Of a DNA stretch of 53,596 nucleotides, positions 27,952 to 38,173 are shown in pieces (the first letter of the stretch is position 1; the number at the start of each line of letters is the position of its first letter). Below the pieces are notes generated by a model. It had not been told where the DNA came from and ran no database searches. It was given only the letters and a program-made list of their open reading frames with translations. The position numbers and the translations under genes are program-made. Origin of the DNA: CAYLNM01 sp964385045 (GTDB lineage: Bacteria; Planctomycetota; Phycisphaerae; Phycisphaerales; SM1A02); NCBI GenBank assembly GCA_964385045.1, contig CAYLNM010000014.1:1-53596 (forward strand), in the 5' to 3' direction.

Positions 27952-30495
27952 TCAGACGTCGAGGTTCTTGACCTCGAGGGCGTGGTCCTCGATGTAGGTC
28001 CGCCGGCTCTCGACGTTCTCGCCCATGAGGGTGGTGAAGAGCTGGTCGGCGTCCGAGGCGGCGTCCCAGGTCACCTGCAGCATGCTCCGCCGGGCGGGGT
28101 CCATCGTGGTGTCCCAGAGCTCGTCGGGGTTCATCTCCCCGAGGCCCTTGAACCGCTTGATCTCGATGCCCCGCCGCCCCACCTCGTGGAGCCCCTCGAG
28201 GATCGAGGGCACGTTGGGGCACGGGACGAGCGACTCCTTCTCCGTTCCCTCGTCCACGATCCACGCGAACCGCGTCGGCAGCCGCTCTCCGGTGACCGAC
28301 TCCTCCTGCACGAGGCTCCAGTCCTCGATGGAGATGCCCAGCTCGGCGAGGTCGACGAAGAGCCGCATGAGCTCGGCGTTCTCGTGGAGCTCGCGAAGGA
28401 CCGCCACGCGGCCGACGTCGGCCGGATCCGGGGGCGCGCCGCCGAGGCCGTCGAGGACGAGCCCGTGCTGCTCGAGCTTCTGGCGGGCGTCGGCCTCGCC
28501 CCAGCAGAAGACCTCGCGCCCCGGCCACGTCAGCTTGTGCGAGGGCAGGCGTCCGCCGCCCGCCGGGTCCTCGGTCCGCATCGCGAGGAGGTCGGCGAAG
28601 AAGGTGCCGCGTCGCTCGGCGACGTCGACCAGCTCCCGCACCCGCACCAGCAGCCCGATCGTGCGGGCGAGCTCGTGCTCGAGCAGCCGCCGCTGCTCCG
28701 ATCCGTCGTCGTCGCGAACGACGAGCACCGCGTGCTTCATCGCCTGGTCAGTGAGCACCTGGTTGAGCTGGCGATCGTCGAGGACGTACTGGGCCTTCCG
28801 GTTTCGCATCACCTGGTAGAGCGGCGGCTGGGCGAGATACACGCGTCCCTGGCGGATCAGCTCGGGCATCTGGCGGAAGAAGAACGTGAGCACCAGCGTG
28901 CGGATGTGGGATCCGTCCACGTCCGCGTCGGTCATGATCACGATCTTGCCGTAGCGCAGGCGGGCGATGTCGAAGTCCTCGCCGATGCCGCACTGCAGCG
29001 CCTGGATGAGCGTGCGGATCTCCTCGTGGGCGAGCACCTTGTCGATGCGGGCCTTCTCGACGTTGAGGATCTTGCCCCGCAGCGGGAGGATCGCCTGCGT
29101 GTGGTGATCGCGTCCGCCCTTGGCCGACCCGCCCGCCGAGTCGCCCTCGACGATGAACAGCTCGGACTCGGCCACCTCGTCGGTGGCGCAGTCGGCGAGC
29201 TTCTGCGGCATGCCGCCGGAGTCGAGGGCGCCCTTGCGCTTGATGAGCTCGCGGGCCTTGCGGGCCGCCTCGCGGGCCTGCGCCGCGAGCACCGCCTTCA
29301 TGCAGATCCTCTTCGCCTCGCCGGGGTGCTCCTCGAGCCAGGCCCCGAGCTGCTGGCCGACGAGCCCGCTCACGAAGCTCTCCGCCTCGGGGTTGAGAAG
29401 CTTCTCCTTGGTCTGGTTGTTGAACTGCGGGTCGGGCAGCTTGACCGAGATGATGACGGTCAGCCCCTCGCGCAGGTCGTCGCCGCTCGGGACGAGGTCC
29501 TTCAGCAGGTTGTTGGACCGCGCGTACTGGTTGATGGTGCGGGTCAGCGACGACTTGAAGCCCGAGACGTGGGTGCCGCCGTCGGGATTCACGATGTTGT
29601 TGCCGAAGGCCAGCATCAGCTCGCTGGTCGCATCGGTGTACTGCATCGCGATGTCGGCCGAGATGCCGGTCTCCGCGTCCTCCGCCGTCATGCGGATGAC
29701 GGGGCTCATGTCGGCCTTCGCCCGGTTGAGGTGGGCCACGTAGCCCGCGAGCCCGTCCTCGAAGTGGAACGTCTCGTCACGGGTGCGGCCCTCGGCGTCC
29801 ACCCGCTCGTCGATCAGGCGGATGGTCACGCCCGGGTTCAGGTAGGCGAGCTCCCGCAGCCGGCCCTGGAGCGTCTCGTAGCGCAGCCGCGTGTCCGCGA
29901 AGATCTGCGGATCGGGCAGGAAGCTGATCCGCGTGCCCGAGCGGCTGCCCGCGGTCCGGCCCGAGGCGATCTCCTGCAGCGGCTTGGCGATCTCGCCCCG
30001 CGAGAAGCTGATCTGCCAGACGGTGCCGTCCTTGTGGACCTCGACCTCGGTCCACTCGGAGAGGGCGTTGACGCACTTGACGCCGACGCCGTGAAGGCCG
30101 CCGGACACCTTGTACGCGTTGTCGTCGAACTTCCCGCCCGCGTGCAGCTCGGTCATGATGACCTCGACCGCGGGCCGCCCGTCGATGGTGGGATTGTCGG
30201 ACCGCATCGGATCGACGGGCATGCCGCGGCCGTCGTCCACCACCGTACAGGACCCGTCCACGCCGAGCGTGATCGTGACGGTCGTGGCGTAGCCCGCCAT
30301 CACCTCGTCGATCGAGTTGTCCACGCACTCGTAGACGAGATGGTGCAGGGCGTTGAGCCCCGTCCCGCCCACGTACATGCCCGGGCGCTTGCGGACCGCC
30401 TCGAGGCCCTCGAGGACCTGGATCGACTCGCTGGTGTACGCGTTCCCCGGATCGCCCCCGGTGGGGGCGGTCCGATCCGCCGACTGATCGCTCAT
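27952..30495 (-). CDS. gyrB: DNA gyrase subunit B
   Basis: This 847-residue ATPase/TOPRIM subunit of gyrase introduces negative supercoils. The GHKL ATPase shows EAVRKRPGMYVGG, ECVDNSIDEVMAG, DDGRGMPV and GLHGVGVKCVNAL. The TOPRIM region has FIVEGDSAGGSAKGGRD and TDADVDGSHIRTL. The C-terminus has KRFKGLGEMNPDELWDTTMDP. About 150 extra residues lie between the Toprim Asp motif and KRFKGLG, similar in position to the insert of gammaproteobacterial GyrB. The ATG at 30495 is preferred; a GTG at 30513 adds six residues. A TATACT -10 box lies about 70 nt upstream. gyrA is not in the window. Confidence 0.95.
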   Translation of the reverse strand: MSDQSADRTAPTGGDPGNAYTSESIQVLEGLEAVRKRPGMYVGGTGLNALHHLVYECVDNSIDEVMAGYATTVTITLGVDGSCTVVDDGRGMPVDPMRSDNPTIDGRPAVEVIMTELHAGGKFDDNAYKVSGGLHGVGVKCVNALSEWTEVEVHKDGTVWQISFSRGEIAKPLQEIASGRTAGSRSGTRISFLPDPQIFADTRLRYETLQGRLRELAYLNPGVTIRLIDERVDAEGRTRDETFHFEDGLAGYVAHLNRAKADMSPVIRMTAEDAETGISADIAMQYTDATSELMLAFGNNIVNPDGGTHVSGFKSSLTRTINQYARSNNLLKDLVPSGDDLREGLTVIISVKLPDPQFNNQTKEKLLNPEAESFVSGLVGQQLGAWLEEHPGEAKRICMKAVLAAQAREAARKARELIKRKGALDSGGMPQKLADCATDEVAESELFIVEGDSAGGSAKGGRDHHTQAILPLRGKILNVEKARIDKVLAHEEIRTLIQALQCGIGEDFDIARLRYGKIVIMTDADVDGSHIRTLVLTFFFRQMPELIRQGRVYLAQPPLYQVMRNRKAQYVLDDRQLNQVLTDQAMKHAVLVVRDDDGSEQRRLLEHELARTIGLLVRVRELVDVAERRGTFFADLLAMRTEDPAGGGRLPSHKLTWPGREVFCWGEADARQKLEQHGLVLDGLGGAPPDPADVGRVAVLRELHENAELMRLFVDLAELGISIEDWSLVQEESVTGERLPTRFAWIVDEGTEKESLVPCPNVPSILEGLHEVGRRGIEIKRFKGLGEMNPDELWDTTMDPARRSMLQVTWDAASDADQLFTTLMGENVESRRTYIEDHALEVKNLDV

Positions 30496-30566
30496 GCGCT
30501 GGGTCTCGGGCACGGTCGCGGAAGGCTCCGGGCGGCACCCGCCGGGGCGACCTTCGCGGAAACCTC

Positions 30567-30572
30567 AGTATA
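30567..30572 (-). promoter_or_regulatory. -10 box of the gyrB promoter
   Basis: On the minus strand TATACT (five of six matches) lies about 70 nt before the gyrB ATG. The -35 position has no good match. Confidence 0.5.
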
Positions 30573-30631
30573 GGGCGCCCCGAATCGCGAGTCGGACGTC
30601 ACCCCCTCTCCTCGGACCGCCGCGAACCCGC

Positions 30632-32344
30632 ATGACGAGCCCCGAACCGCCGCCCGCCGGACGAAACGCCTCCTGCCCGTGCGGCAGCGGGCGCAAGTGG
30701 AAGCGCTGCTGCGGACGGCCCGGCGCCGCCCCCGCGGCGGACGCCGTCGGCGGAGCCGCGGACCGCGGCGCCCGGCGGACGTCCGCGGCCGGCGCAGGCC
30801 CCGCAGCCCGCGCACGCGGCTCGGCGACGTCACCCCGGGAGCTCGTCGCCCGCGCCGAGCGGGCGGTGGCCGCGGGCAGCCTCGCCGCGGCCGAGCGGCT
30901 CCTCGCCGGCGCCCTGCAGGCCGCTCCCGAGAACACCGACGCGCTGCTGCTGCTGGGCCGGGTGCGCGTCCTGGACGGGCGGCACGCGGCCGCGGTGCGT
31001 CCGCTCGCCGCCGCCGCCGAGCGCCGGCCCCGGGATCCGGTGCCGCGACTGACCCTCGCCGCGGCCCACCGCGCCGCCCGGCGCCCCGACGAGGCCGAGC
31101 GGGCCCTGCAGGACGCGGCCCGGGTCGATCCCCGCGACCCGCGTCCGTGGAGCCTGCTGGCGTCGCTCCGCCGCGAGCAGGGCCGCCTCGAGGCGGCCCG
31201 CGAGGACGCCCGCCGCGCGCGCACCCTTGCCCCCGACGACGCGATGGTCGCGATCGTCGAGGCGGGCATCCTCAACGACGGCGGCGAGCCGGTGGCGGCC
31301 CTCGACGCGCTCGCCGCCCATGTGCACCGTCCCCCGACGTCCCCGAGCCTTCGGGGCGAGCTGGAGGCCGAACGGGGACGGGCCCTCGAGCGGCTCGGCC
31401 GCGACGACGAGGCGTGGGAGGCGTTCCTCGCCGCCAATCGCGCCCAGTCCGCCGACCCCGCGGTCCGATCGGTCGACCGGGGCCGGGCCGCGGCGTGGAT
31501 CGACGCCTATGCCCGGCACCTGCCGCCCGGAGCCGGTCCGGTGGCCGAGCCGGGCCCGGGCGAGCCCCCGCCGCTGGACCTGCTCGTCGGCTTCGCCCGC
31601 ACCGGGACGACGATGCTCGAGCAGATGCTCGCCGCTCACCCCGAGGTCTGCACCACCGGCGAGCGGCCCGTGGTGCAGCGACTGAAGCGCACGCTCGGCG
31701 GAGTCGCCGACGACCCCGACGCGTTCGCCCGGCACGTGGCGAGGCTCGACGCCCCCGCCCTCGGCGGCCTCCGGCGGAGGCTCGCCGCCATCGCCCGCGA
31801 GGAAGCCGAGGGCGACGCGCCGCGGATCGTGCACAAGCACCCGATGGACGCGATCGAGCTGCCACTGCTCGAGCGGCTCGTGCCCGACGCCCGCGTGCTC
31901 GTCACCGGGCGGGACCCGCGTGACGTGTGCGTGAGCTGCCTCAAGCAGCGCTTCGTGCCCAACATGACGAACGTGCACTTCCTGGAGCCGGGGGCCACGG
32001 TCGCCCTGCAGGAGCGGGTGATCGACGCCTGGATCGCCCGCCGCGACGCACTGCGATGCCGGTGGCGCGAGGTGTGGTACGAGACCGTGGTCGCCGACCC
32101 CGAGGCGGAGGCCCGGGCGATCCTCGACTTCCTCGACCTGCCGTGGAACGACGCGGTGCTCGCGTTCCAGCGGCAGGCGCGTGACCGGTGGATCTCGACG
32201 CCCTCGGCCGGGGCGGTCCGGGGCGCGGTGCACCGGCGGGCCGTCGGCGGATGGCGGCGCTACGCCGGCGGCCTCGCGTCGGTGCGGCCCCGGCTCGACC
32301 GGCTCGCGCGGCGGCTCGGCTACCCCGTCGAGCAGGGCGACTGA
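30632..32344 (+). CDS. SEC-C motif / TPR / sulfotransferase fusion protein
   Basis: This 570-residue protein has three parts. Residues 12-28 are a SEC-C zinc motif (NASCPCGSGRKWKRCCG; C15, C17, C26, C27). Then comes an Ala-rich linker and TPR-like repeats (ARVDPRDPRPWSLLASLRREQ; RTLAPDDAMVAIVEAGIL). The C-terminal part is a sulfotransferase with GFARTGTTMLEQM (from residue 320) as the PAPS phosphosulfate loop and VLVTGRDPRDVCVSCLKQ as the 3'-phosphate motif. No signal peptide is visible. SEC-C is best known from SecA, where it binds zinc and contacts SecB or ribosomes; here it might tether the enzyme to nascent or exported proteins (inference). It is divergent from gyrB. Confidence 0.88.
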   Translation: MTSPEPPPAGRNASCPCGSGRKWKRCCGRPGAAPAADAVGGAADRGARRTSAAGAGPAARARGSATSPRELVARAERAVAAGSLAAAERLLAGALQAAPENTDALLLLGRVRVLDGRHAAAVRPLAAAAERRPRDPVPRLTLAAAHRAARRPDEAERALQDAARVDPRDPRPWSLLASLRREQGRLEAAREDARRARTLAPDDAMVAIVEAGILNDGGEPVAALDALAAHVHRPPTSPSLRGELEAERGRALERLGRDDEAWEAFLAANRAQSADPAVRSVDRGRAAAWIDAYARHLPPGAGPVAEPGPGEPPPLDLLVGFARTGTTMLEQMLAAHPEVCTTGERPVVQRLKRTLGGVADDPDAFARHVARLDAPALGGLRRRLAAIAREEAEGDAPRIVHKHPMDAIELPLLERLVPDARVLVTGRDPRDVCVSCLKQRFVPNMTNVHFLEPGATVALQERVIDAWIARRDALRCRWREVWYETVVADPEAEARAILDFLDLPWNDAVLAFQRQARDRWISTPSAGAVRGAVHRRAVGGWRRYAGGLASVRPRLDRLARRLGYPVEQGD

Positions 32345-32584
32345 CGCACGCCGGCTCCCCCGACCGGCCCTCCCCCATCCCGGGGTCGGCCGCCCCCCTG
32401 TCGCCGCGGTCTCCTCTCGGCGCGCGAACCGTCGACCGTCGCCCCTCCCCGAACCAACGGTCTCGAGCGTTGACCCCGGCGGGCCCCGGCGGTCAGATGT
32501 GGCGTCCCGGGTCCGCCCGACCGAGTGCCGAGGCGTGCGCGGCGAGCAACGGGCCGGCCCCGCGCCCGGGAGCAGGAGGCCCCG

Positions 32585-33628
32585 ATGGCCACTCCGATCC
32601 GAGCCCGCTCCGCCGGCGCCGCGAGCGTCTGCGTGGCCCTGACCGCCACCGCGTTCGGACAGGGCGGCGACGACGTCGCCCGCGCGACGGAGATCGCGAC
32701 GCTTCCCTTCTCGGCCTCGGGCTCGACCGCGGGCCTCACCGACCAGTTCGACGTGGTCTGCCCGTTCACCGGCTCGACGTCGCCGGACGCCTGGTACCGC
32801 TACACCGCCGCCGGTGACCAGGCGCTCGCCGTCGACGTCTGCCAGTCGAACTACGACACCAAGCTCTACGTTCTCGACGAGGCGTTCGGCGTCGTCGCGT
32901 GCAACGACGACGGGTGCTCGGACCGCAGCGGGAATCCGTTCCGCTCGATCCTCGAGACCCCCGTCATCGCGGACGGGTCGACCGTCTTCATCGTGGTCGA
33001 CGGCTGGGGCGGGGACGCGGGCGACTACACGATCGACGTGGCCGGGCCGGGGCCGCCGGAGCCCTGCGTCCTCGAGTGCGACGGCTCGGACGAGGGCGAG
33101 GCCTGCGACGACGGTGGCGGCACCGACGTCAACGGCGGCTGCGACAGCACGCCGGCCCCCCTGTTCACCGAGGTCGCCTGCGGCGACCTGGTCTGCGGCA
33201 TCGCGTGGGCGGCGGGCGGCGTGCGCGACACGGACTGGTTCGAGCTGCCGGCGCAGGGCGAGGACGGCCTCGTCCGCCTCACCCTCACCACCGAGTTCGA
33301 CGGGATCGGCATCCATCTCGGCGTCGATCCCGACTGCGACACCGTCGGCGCGGTCGCGCTCGTCGAGACCGGCATCTGCGAGACGGGCCAGCTCGAGCTC
33401 GTCGTGCCGGCCGGCGGCGTCTCGTGGTGGCTCGTCGCGCCGGCGGCGTTCCGCGGCCTGCCGTGCGACGTCGCGGCACCGGCCGGCAACGACTACGTCG
33501 TGAGCTTCGACTGCCCGAAGCCGGGACCGCCGTTCCCGTGCCCACCGCTCGGCGACGCCAACGGCGACGGCTTCGTGGACTTCACCGACCTGCTGATGGT
33601 GCTCGACGGCTTCGGCCCGTGCCCCTGA
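32585..33628 (+). CDS. secreted PPC-domain protein with dockerin-like C-terminus, copy A
   Basis: This 347-residue secreted protein starts with a signal peptide of about 25 residues (ending VALTATAFGQ). A PPC-like beta-sandwich follows (SPDAWYRYTAAGDQALAVDV to DAGDYTIDVAG). A second, Cys-rich, PPC-like domain comes next (RDTDWFELPAQG to GNDYVVSFDC). At the end is one dockerin/EF-hand loop (GDANGDGFVDFTDLLMVLDGFG) with Ca2+ ligands D, N, D and D. Many Cys residues suggest disulfides. An AGGAGG Shine-Dalgarno lies 5 nt before the ATG. It is a tandem duplicate of the next gene, at about 65-70% identity by eye. Function is unknown; surface or extracellular matrix roles are plausible. Confidence 0.87.
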   Translation: MATPIRARSAGAASVCVALTATAFGQGGDDVARATEIATLPFSASGSTAGLTDQFDVVCPFTGSTSPDAWYRYTAAGDQALAVDVCQSNYDTKLYVLDEAFGVVACNDDGCSDRSGNPFRSILETPVIADGSTVFIVVDGWGGDAGDYTIDVAGPGPPEPCVLECDGSDEGEACDDGGGTDVNGGCDSTPAPLFTEVACGDLVCGIAWAAGGVRDTDWFELPAQGEDGLVRLTLTTEFDGIGIHLGVDPDCDTVGAVALVETGICETGQLELVVPAGGVSWWLVAPAAFRGLPCDVAAPAGNDYVVSFDCPKPGPPFPCPPLGDANGDGFVDFTDLLMVLDGFGPCP

Positions 33629-33882
33629 ACGAGAGACGCATCGTCCCGGCGCCGCGGCGGACGGCGCGGCTGGAGCGACGACGGCGTTCCCGGCCCGGCA
33701 GCCGGACGACGGGCCGCCGATGGCCCCCCGCGCGGCGCGCTGCATGACCCTCGGGGGCCGTCCTGCAGCAGCCCGACGGCCGGTCCTTGGTCAAGACGGG
33801 CAATCTCGGAGGGCTGGTGACCCGCCCCCGCCGGTCCCGGCCGCGCCCCGCCCCTCGCGGCCCACGTTCGGGCGCATGAAAA

Positions 33883-33927
33883 TTCGCCGCAAAAAGAGAT
33901 TTCGCCGCGTGCAATTTGCGGTATGCT
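33883..33927 (+). promoter_or_regulatory. A/T-rich promoter region of copy B
   Basis: A TATGCT -10 box (33922-33927) is preceded by an A/T-rich stretch containing AAAAAGAGATTT and direct repeats of TTCGCCGC at 33883 and 33901 (18 bp apart). There is no clear -35 box, so activator binding to the direct repeats is possible. Confidence 0.5.
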
Positions 33928-33939
33928 CGGCGGTGAAGA

Positions 33940-33953
33940 GTGGACATGTCCAC
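33940..33953. promoter_or_regulatory. 14-bp palindrome, candidate operator
   Basis: GTGGACATGTCCAC is a perfect palindrome just past the predicted transcription start. GGACATGT recurs at 33989-33996. Its position suits a repressor site. Confidence 0.55.
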
Positions 33954-33968
33954 CCGACGGGAGGAGCC

Positions 33969-33986
33969 ATGCGGCTCGTTCAGTGA
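33969..33986 (+). CDS. possible five-codon leader peptide (MRLVQ)
   Basis: ATG at 33969 follows GGGAGGAG at ideal spacing and reads five codons to TGA, 39 nt before the copy B start. It may be a leader peptide or an accidental start next to a second Shine-Dalgarno. Nothing but position and ribosome binding site supports it. Confidence 0.3.
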   Translation: MRLVQ

Positions 33987-34025
33987 GCGGACATGTGTGG
34001 AATCCATACGAGGAGGAACTCCAAA

Positions 34026-35069
34026 ATGGCTATCTCGAAGCGCGCTGGCTTTGCCTGCGTCGCGGGCGCTTGTGTCGCCCTCACCGGTACCGCCTTCGGT
34101 CAGGGCGGCGATGACCCCTTCACCGCGACCGAGATCTCGGCGCTGCCGTTCTCGGCCTCGGGCTCGACCGTCGGCCTGACCGACCAGTTCGACGTCGTCT
34201 GCCCCTTCACGGGCTCGACCTCGCCGGACGCGTGGTACAGCTACACCACGACCTCGGACGTCGTCCTGGCCGCCGACATCTGCGAGTCGGCCTACGACAC
34301 CAAGCTGTACGTCCTCGACGACGGCTTCAGTGACATCGCCTGCAACGACGACGGCTGCTCGGACAGCAACGGCAACCCGTTCCGTTCGATCCTCGAGACT
34401 CCGACCATCGAGGCCGGCTCGACCGTCTTCATCGTGGTCGATGGCTGGGGCGGCGACCTCGGCGACTACAACATCAACGTCGCCGGCCAGGAGCCGCCGG
34501 AGCCGTGCGAGCTCGAGTGCGACGGCATCGACGAGGGCGAGGCCTGTGACGACACGGGCGGCACCGACATCAACGGTGGCTGCAACAGCACCCCGACCCC
34601 GCTGTTCACCAACGTCGAGTGCGGCGCGACCCTCTGCGGCATCGCCTGGGGCGCCAACGGCACCCGTGACACGGACTGGTTCGACCTGCCCGCGCAGGAC
34701 GAGGAGACCCTCGTCACCTACACCATCACCACCGAGTTCGAGGGTGTTGGCTTCTACCTCGGCGCGAACCCCGACTGCGACAGCGTCGCGGTGATCGAGG
34801 TCGTCGAGACCGGCATCTGCGAGACCGGTGAGCTCAACGTCACCGTCCCCGCGGGTGCGAACTCGTGGTGGTTCGCCGGTACCGCCGGCTTCGAGGGCTT
34901 CGAGTGCGGCGTCGCGGCTCCGGCCGGCAACGACTACGTGGTCAGCATCGCCTGCACCACCGACATCCCGCCGGCCCCGTGCCCGGATCTCGGTGACTCG
35001 AACGGCGACGGTTTCGTGGACTTCACGGACCTGCTGAACGTGCTCAACAACTTCGGCGAGTGCCCGTGA
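34026..35069 (+). CDS. secreted PPC-domain protein with dockerin-like C-terminus, copy B
   Basis: This 347-residue paralogue is the same length as copy A. It has a signal peptide (MAISKRAGFACVAGACVALTGTAFG), a PPC-like domain (SPDAWYSYTTTSDVVLAADI), a second Cys-rich domain (RDTDWFDLPAQDEETLVTY) and a final Ca2+ loop (GDSNGDGFVDFTDLLNVLNNFG). Unlike copy A it uses many T-ending codons (GGT, GTT, GCT) and is preceded by GAGGAGG and an A/T-rich promoter. It ends in a textbook intrinsic terminator. This suggests an abundant, separately regulated product. The dockerin-like half repeat could serve Ca2+-dependent attachment or folding; cellulosome assembly is not implied, because no cohesin is seen. 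Confidence 0.88.
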   Translation: MAISKRAGFACVAGACVALTGTAFGQGGDDPFTATEISALPFSASGSTVGLTDQFDVVCPFTGSTSPDAWYSYTTTSDVVLAADICESAYDTKLYVLDDGFSDIACNDDGCSDSNGNPFRSILETPTIEAGSTVFIVVDGWGGDLGDYNINVAGQEPPEPCELECDGIDEGEACDDTGGTDINGGCNSTPTPLFTNVECGATLCGIAWGANGTRDTDWFDLPAQDEETLVTYTITTEFEGVGFYLGANPDCDSVAVIEVVETGICETGELNVTVPAGANSWWFAGTAGFEGFECGVAAPAGNDYVVSIACTTDIPPAPCPDLGDSNGDGFVDFTDLLNVLNNFGECP

Positions 35070-35139
35070 TGACGGCGATCCTCTCCTGAGGATCACCTGA
35101 ATCGCGACCGTACTGGTCGAACGAGACCTGCGTCTCACT

Positions 35140-35175
35140 CCGCCCCCCGGCCCCGGCCGGGGGGCGGTTCTTTTT
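35140..35175 (+). terminator. strong intrinsic terminator after copy B
   Basis: A perfect 13-pair GC stem (35140-35152 with 35155-35167) is followed by TTCTTTTT. Two smaller hairpins (35077-35094; 35123-35136) precede it in the 3' untranslated region. Confidence 0.92.
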
Positions 35176-35221
35176 GCGGGGCCGCGCCTCGCCCCCGGCT
35201 GGCGATACCCTTGCGAACCCG

Positions 35222-37048
<1,827 letters not shown>

Positions 37049-37216
37049 GCCGTGGGCGGAGCGGCCGCCCGGGTCCGAGAACCGCGGGTGCCGGCCGCCG
37101 GAGCGCCGGCGACGTGCACCGCGTCCGCCCCCGCCGCGACCGCCGACGCTTCCGGCCGCGGCCCCGATCAAGACCTCGCCCCGCGACGCCGATGCCGTCC
37201 TCGCCGGAGGACCGAC

Positions 37217-38053
37217 GTGACCATCACCGATCGAACGCTCGACGCCCCCGCCGCCCTGGAGCTCGCCGGCCCCGACTGCCGCGTGGCCGTCGTCGCGCGG
37301 CGCGAGGGGGCGGTGGTCCAGCCGGACCTCGCCGGCCACGACGACGATGCGATCCTCGCCGCGGGCGACCTCGACGTGGCCCCGATGGCGGTAGGCTCGG
37401 CGGTCGCCGCCCCGGACGCGAGCACGCTCGAGGTGGAGGTCCCGGCCGGCTCGGGGCCGGGGAAGGACGAGCTCGTCGACGTCCGCGTCGAGACGCCGGC
37501 GGGACTCTGGAGCGGCCCCGGCACCATCGTCGCCGTCGCCGAGGCGCGAGCACGCGACCACCGGCGACTCACGATCACGATCGCGCGGCCGCTCGCCGCC
37601 CGGGCCCGCCGCAGCCGGTTCCGCTTCCCCCTGCCCGAAGACGCCGAGATCGCGGCGGCGCTGTGGCCGATGGCCGAGCCCGCCGCGACCCGCACCCCGT
37701 CCGACCCCGACTTCGAGCCGCGGGCGATCGCGCCGCTCGGCATCGCCGGCCGGGCCCTCGAGCTCGGCGGAGGGGGCGCCGGGGTCGTGATGCCCACCGC
37801 CGAGCTCGAGTGGCTGGACTGGTTCGACCGCTTCCTGCTCGGCCTCGGCCGCCCCGGCCGCCCGAACGAGGCCGCGATCCGCACCACGGTGCGGATCGCC
37901 TCCCGCGTCGATCGCGACGACGAGACCACCCGGCTCGGGCTCGAGTTCGAGGTCGCCCGGTCCTCCGGCAGCCCGCAGCACGCGTATCTCTACGTCGAGG
38001 TCCTGAAGCTGATCGAGGCCGTCGGTCTCGCGGAATGCCGGACCGCGGCCTGA
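37217..38053 (+). CDS. PilZ-like protein (degenerate c-di-GMP site)
   Basis: This 278-residue protein is read as a YcgR-like two-domain protein. An N-terminal beta domain (about 15-115) is followed by a PilZ-like barrel that begins with an Arg-rich segment (RARRSRFRFPLP) and includes GRALELGGGGAGVVMP, where PilZ domains have the [D/N]xSxxG motif. The Arg cluster is there, but the Asp and Ser of the second motif are replaced by Glu and Gly, so c-di-GMP binding is uncertain. A long C-terminal segment (LEWLDWFDRFLLGLG to VEVLKLIEAVGLA) ends it. GTG at 37217 was chosen for GGAGG 6 nt upstream. The family call is by pattern only. Confidence 0.55.
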   Translation: MTITDRTLDAPAALELAGPDCRVAVVARREGAVVQPDLAGHDDDAILAAGDLDVAPMAVGSAVAAPDASTLEVEVPAGSGPGKDELVDVRVETPAGLWSGPGTIVAVAEARARDHRRLTITIARPLAARARRSRFRFPLPEDAEIAAALWPMAEPAATRTPSDPDFEPRAIAPLGIAGRALELGGGGAGVVMPTAELEWLDWFDRFLLGLGRPGRPNEAAIRTTVRIASRVDRDDETTRLGLEFEVARSSGSPQHAYLYVEVLKLIEAVGLAECRTAA

Positions 38054-38092
38054 GCTCCCCCCGGCGACCCGATGCCGGCCGACGCCGGCGCG

Positions 38093-38131
38093 CGACGAGC
38101 CCCCGTCCGCGCTGCGAACGGGGGCTCGTCG
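38093..38131. terminator. 14-pair hairpin between convergent genes
   Basis: A perfect stem (38093-38106 with 38118-38131) closes an 11-nt loop between the PilZ-like gene and acs, which converge. It could end both transcripts, although T-runs are missing. Confidence 0.65.
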
Positions 38132-38173
38132 AAGGGTCGTCGGCGACGGGCCGGGAGCCCGCCGCGAGGTGAT

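Larger units (their letters stand above)
33629..34025. other. 397-bp intergenic region with a complex promoter for copy B
   Basis: The first 240 bp are ordinary GC-rich DNA with nothing recognised. From about 33875 the composition shifts to A/T-rich. This part holds two TTCGCCGC direct repeats, a -10 box, a palindrome, a five-codon reading frame and a strong ribosome binding site. These are listed separately. Confidence 0.75.

Noticed and set aside
30496..30513. GTG at 30513 as the gyrB start
   Set aside because: It adds six residues without a well-placed ribosome binding site. The ATG at 30495 gives a normal GyrB N-terminus. The alternative is noted in the gene entry.
33876..33986. 36-codon frame encoding a very basic peptide (MKIRRKKRFRR...)
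   Set aside because: It coincides with the A/T-rich promoter, -10 box and palindrome of the next gene and has no ribosome binding site.
35200..35214. TGGC-N7-TTGC before the ABC transporter gene, resembling a sigma-54 promoter
   Set aside because: The predicted start would fall after the ATG at 35222, and the AC of the -24 box is missing. The TACCCT hexamer inside it is the simpler reading.
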